From Opitutales bacterium (GTDB lineage Bacteria; Verrucomicrobiota; Verrucomicrobiia; Opitutales; UBA953), in contig JAFSAO010000004.1 in NCBI GenBank assembly GCA_017440935.1, forward strand, positions 16,040-80,039: 64,000 bases of DNA. Direction: 5' to 3'. Positions 61,992 to 64,000 of the stretch are shown here, one piece after another. A program made the translations under genes and the position numbers. Position 1 is the stretch's first letter; each line of letters begins with the position of its first letter. The notes below the pieces were generated by a model. That model did not search any database and had not been told where the DNA came from. It saw only the letters and a program-made list of their open reading frames with translations.

Positions 61992-62375
61992 ATGAATTCT
62001 GAGAGGGGAAATATCATTTCTGAAAAGTCTTTCTCATTCGCTGTTCGTGTTGTCCGCCTCTGCCGTTTTCTTCAAAAAGAGAAGAAAGAGTTTGTAATTT
62101 CGGATCAACTTTTGCGTGCGGGAACCTCAATCGGCGCAAATGTGGCGGAGGCGCAGGAAGCGTTTTCGGAGAAAGATTTTGCTGCGAAACTTTCTATCGC
62201 CCGCAAAGAGGCAGGGGAATGTTCCTATTGGCTGCGGCTTTTATTTGAGACAGAATTCTTGTCCGAGACTCAATTTGATTCCATTCATGCCGATGCTGTT
62301 GAAATTCGGAAAATCCTTTCTTCAATCGTTCTTACGCTTGAGAAAAAACTTCACGGGAAGAAGGAAAATTTATGA
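61992..62375 (+). CDS. Four-helix-bundle protein (23S rRNA intervening-sequence protein family)
   Basis: A 127-residue helical protein. The family pattern is visible: SFAVRVVRLCRFLQ, LLRAGTSIGANVAEAQEAFS, FAAKLSIARKEAGECSYWLRLL and a last helix KILSSIVLTLEKKL. Members are often found inside rRNA intervening sequences or between short repeats, and their job is unknown. Here it stands between queD and queE, flanked by an inverted repeat. This suggests insertion of a small mobile unit in the queuosine operon. The start is the ATG at 61992. Confidence 0.9.
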   Translation: MNSERGNIISEKSFSFAVRVVRLCRFLQKEKKEFVISDQLLRAGTSIGANVAEAQEAFSEKDFAAKLSIARKEAGECSYWLRLLFETEFLSETQFDSIHADAVEIRKILSSIVLTLEKKLHGKKENL

Positions 62376-62391
62376 ATTCGTTTAAGGGAGC

Positions 62392-62425
62392 CTCATTCGG
62401 AATTCGGAATTCGGAATTTGAGATT
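62392..62425. repeat. Inverted repeat flanking the four-helix-bundle gene, right copy
   Basis: Three GGAATTC-type units in a row (CATTCGGAATTCGGAATTCG). It is the mirror of 61962-61991. It lies directly before the queE start. Confidence 0.6.
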
Positions 62426-62431
62426 GTGAAA

Positions 62432-63055
62432 ATGCACGAATACGACGTATTCGAGCATTTTCACTCCTTTCAAGGCGAGGGCGCACACGCCGGGAAGTCC
62501 GCGTTCTTTATCCGCCTGTTCGGATGCCCGATCCGTTGTCCGTGGTGTGATTCGGCGGGAACGTGGGGCTCCGGAGGAGAAACTTCCGTCCGAAAAATGT
62601 CGGTAGCGGAACTTGCGGATGTCGCTTCCGCCGCGACTCCGGATTTTGTCGTCATCACGGGCGGGGAGCCGACCATTCACGACCTTGCCCCGCTTTGCGA
62701 TGCGCTCCACGCCAAAAAACTTCGCGTTCACCTCGAAACCAGCGGAGCGTTTCCGATTCGCGGGAACGTCGATTGGGTCACGCTCAGTCCCAAGACAAAA
62801 CGGTTCCCGATCTCGGAAAATTGGACGCGTGCCTCGGAATTGAAACTTATAATCACCTGCCCGGAAGATCTCGCTTTTTGGGCGGAAAAAATTTCGCGGG
62901 AACGCATTTCCGCCGATGCTCCGATTTGGTTGCATCCGGAGTGGTCGCAACACGAAAATCCCGACGTGCTCTGCGCTATTTCCGATTGGATTTGCGCGCA
63001 CGGTTCTCCCTATCGCGCCGGATGGCAACTCCACAAGCTCTTCAACGTCCGCTAA
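62432..63055 (+). CDS. queE: 7-carboxy-7-deazaguanine synthase
   Basis: Radical SAM enzyme that makes CDG from 6-carboxytetrahydropterin, the product of QueD. The 207-residue protein starts at the ATG at 62432 (MHEYDVFEHF). Its N-terminal SFQGEGAHAGKSAFFIRLFG block precedes the cluster motif, here CPIRCPWCDS (Cys-x3-Cys-x2-Cys). VVITGGEPTIHD and LETSGAFPIRGN follow. The longer frame upstream (from 62372) is a translation of the repeat and is not used. queC and queF are not present in the window. Confidence 0.95.
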   Translation: MHEYDVFEHFHSFQGEGAHAGKSAFFIRLFGCPIRCPWCDSAGTWGSGGETSVRKMSVAELADVASAATPDFVVITGGEPTIHDLAPLCDALHAKKLRVHLETSGAFPIRGNVDWVTLSPKTKRFPISENWTRASELKLIITCPEDLAFWAEKISRERISADAPIWLHPEWSQHENPDVLCAISDWICAHGSPYRAGWQLHKLFNVR

Positions 63056-63324
63056 CAGCCTGAAATAAGTGCGAAATATCAGGTGCTTCGTGCGCCATTT
63101 TTTGGGAAACTTCGAGAGCATCGAAAATGCTTTCAAAGCGAGCCACGCGAACGCGACTCGCGTGGAATGTGGGTTTCAACCCCGCGTTTTAATTCGGAAT
63201 TTGCGATTTGAGATTTGCCGTTGGCAAACCTTGTGCGCTTCGTTGTTTTAATGTTTCAAAAGTGTCATTTTATTTTGACATATTTATACCGCGCGGATTT
63301 AATTCCCCAAAAATTTGCATTGTC
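63056..63324. other. Intergenic stretch with one hairpin
   Basis: No gene seen. A perfect hairpin CCACGCGA/TCGCGTGG lies at 63143-63165. An AATTCGGAATTTGCGATTTGAG block at 63185-63206 resembles the repeats around the four-helix-bundle gene. Confidence 0.55.
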
Positions 63325-63855
63325 TTGAAAATCGAAACGTCAGTCTCGCTTCCCGAAGGAACACTTCTCGCATGGGAAATGTCGGTAATTGACGTGTTCG
63401 TGCGCGCGGCGGCGATGTTCGGCTTTCGTAAGTCCGTCGCCTTGGTTTATGGTGCGCTTTATTGTTCCCGCGAGCCGCTTTCTGTGCCGGAGCTCCAAAC
63501 GAAATTGCAACTTTCCCGTGGGGCCGTTGTGGAAGCAATTCAGTTTTTGCGTCGGTTGGGTGCGGCGCGGGTTTGCCTCAAAATCGGGGAACGCCGCGAT
63601 TATTTCACGGCGGAAACGGATTTGAAGAAATTTGTCCAAGGCTTTTTGAAGGAAATCCTCGTTCCCGCGCTGGAAAAAGCGGACATCCGTCTCGCGCAAG
63701 CCGAAGAATCCGCCGGGAAAAGTTCTGCCGTTCCCGCCGCCGATGCCGCGTTTGCGCGTTCCCGCGTTGCCGAACTCACGCTCTGGAAATCCCGCCTCAC
63801 CGAAGCCCTCCCGCTCCTCGACGGGCTTTTAAACACCAATGGAGGCGTCCGCTAA
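63325..63855 (+). CDS. GbsR/MarR-family transcriptional regulator
   Basis: A winged-helix DNA-binding protein of about 176 residues. The GbsR core is MFGFRKSVALVYGALYCSRE, PLSVPELQTKLQLSRGAVVEAI (recognition helix), LRRLGAARVCLKIGERRDYF (wing), followed by a helical dimerisation part. GbsR relatives control glycine betaine synthesis or uptake and other osmostress genes. The likely start is the TTG at 63325 because the helix before the core is conserved; an ATG at 63379 would shorten it. It precedes a flippase gene by 41 bases. Confidence 0.82.
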   Translation: MKIETSVSLPEGTLLAWEMSVIDVFVRAAAMFGFRKSVALVYGALYCSREPLSVPELQTKLQLSRGAVVEAIQFLRRLGAARVCLKIGERRDYFTAETDLKKFVQGFLKEILVPALEKADIRLAQAEESAGKSSAVPAADAAFARSRVAELTLWKSRLTEALPLLDGLLNTNGGVR

Positions 63856-63896
63856 TTTCTAATCTTTAATCTCTAATCTTTCACCTCTCTTCTTTC

Positions 63897-64000
63897 ATGC
63901 CGAAGGCAGCGACAGTTTCCGAGAACAACAAGCGTATCGCGAAGAATACGCTGATGCTCTACGTGAAGATGGCGTTTACGACTTTTGTCGGGATTTTTGC
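63897..64000 (+). CDS. Polysaccharide flippase (Wzx-like), 5' end only
   Basis: Only the first 34 codons are in the window. The peptide MPKAATVSENNKRIAKNTLM, then LYVKMAFTTFVGIF, matches the conserved start of oligosaccharide flippases (N-K-R-I-A-K-N-T-x-x-L-Y). The remainder should hold 12 or more transmembrane helices. If the gene is intact beyond the window, an exopolysaccharide or O-antigen cluster may follow. Confidence 0.8.
   Translation, partial: MPKAATVSENNKRIAKNTLMLYVKMAFTTFVGIF

Overview
The window is chromosomal DNA from a bacterium that looks like a member of the Verrucomicrobiota, most likely class Opitutae. The main evidence is three secreted proteins ending in a PEPSAF-type PEP-CTERM sorting tag with a poly-Arg tail, two FecR-domain secreted proteins, an ECF sigma factor with a putative membrane anti-sigma factor, a PPi-type phosphofructokinase and an archaeal-like diadenylate cyclase. 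The assignment rests on protein character and should be checked by phylogeny. I see no rRNA operon, prophage, transposase or CRISPR array.

Layout. 1-7.6 kb: end of thrS, thyA-folA (thymidylate/folate), a TPR-like secreted protein, a site-2 protease, thiL, and an LTA-synthase-like sulfatase. 7.6-9.5 kb: a gene-poor stretch rich in hairpins and repeats, with a PEP-CTERM gene. 9.5-17.3 kb: genome maintenance and dNTP supply (mutL, an RNase D-like exonuclease, nrdB, nrdA, recA). 17.6-22.7 kb: ECF sigma / putative anti-sigma / PDZ cluster, a PEP-CTERM SGNH hydrolase and a small membrane-anchored basic protein. 22.8-33.5 kb: xth, YggS-like PLP protein, a HAD hydrolase, ftsK, a TrmH-like methyltransferase, a SUMF1-domain protein, a sugar-kinase-like phosphotransferase, a CvpA-like protein and rpmF-plsX. 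33.6-40 kb: rpoN, a PEP-CTERM protein, pfp and two tandem fecR-like genes. 40-46.8 kb: a candidate ncRNA, glgA, an aminotransferase, a sigma-54 activator, a MenH-like hydrolase and coaX. 48-59 kb: pntA-pntAB-pntB, purC, nagA, a Gfo/Idh/MocA oxidoreductase, an acyl-ACP thioesterase, nuoA, a DacZ-like cyclase and corA. 59-64 kb: tRNA-Gln and tRNA-Thr, two PEGA lipoproteins, queD and queE with a four-helix-bundle gene between them, a GbsR-like regulator and the start of a flippase gene.

The strongest unexplained signal is a short non-palindromic word, GCGTTCCCGC (reverse complement GCGGGAACGC; core CGTTCCC/GGGAACG). I counted 44 copies of the 7-base core on the two strands in the first 12 kb, against roughly 1.5 expected by chance, in both orientations and in all reading frames. 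Head-to-head pairs of it form several of the Rho-independent terminators. This is how DNA-uptake sequences behave in Neisseria and Haemophilus, though the density here is higher. There are also at least three families of intergenic palindromic repeats, a 70-base 3'-UTR element shared by two genes, and a leader element shared by two PEP-CTERM genes.

Links between genes: thyA/folA/nrdAB supply DNA precursors; the DacZ-like cyclase lies directly before a CorA-type ion channel; rpoN and a sigma-54 activator are both present; nagA and the NahK-like kinase suggest amino-sugar use; queD/queE make the 7-deazaguanine precursor of queuosine.
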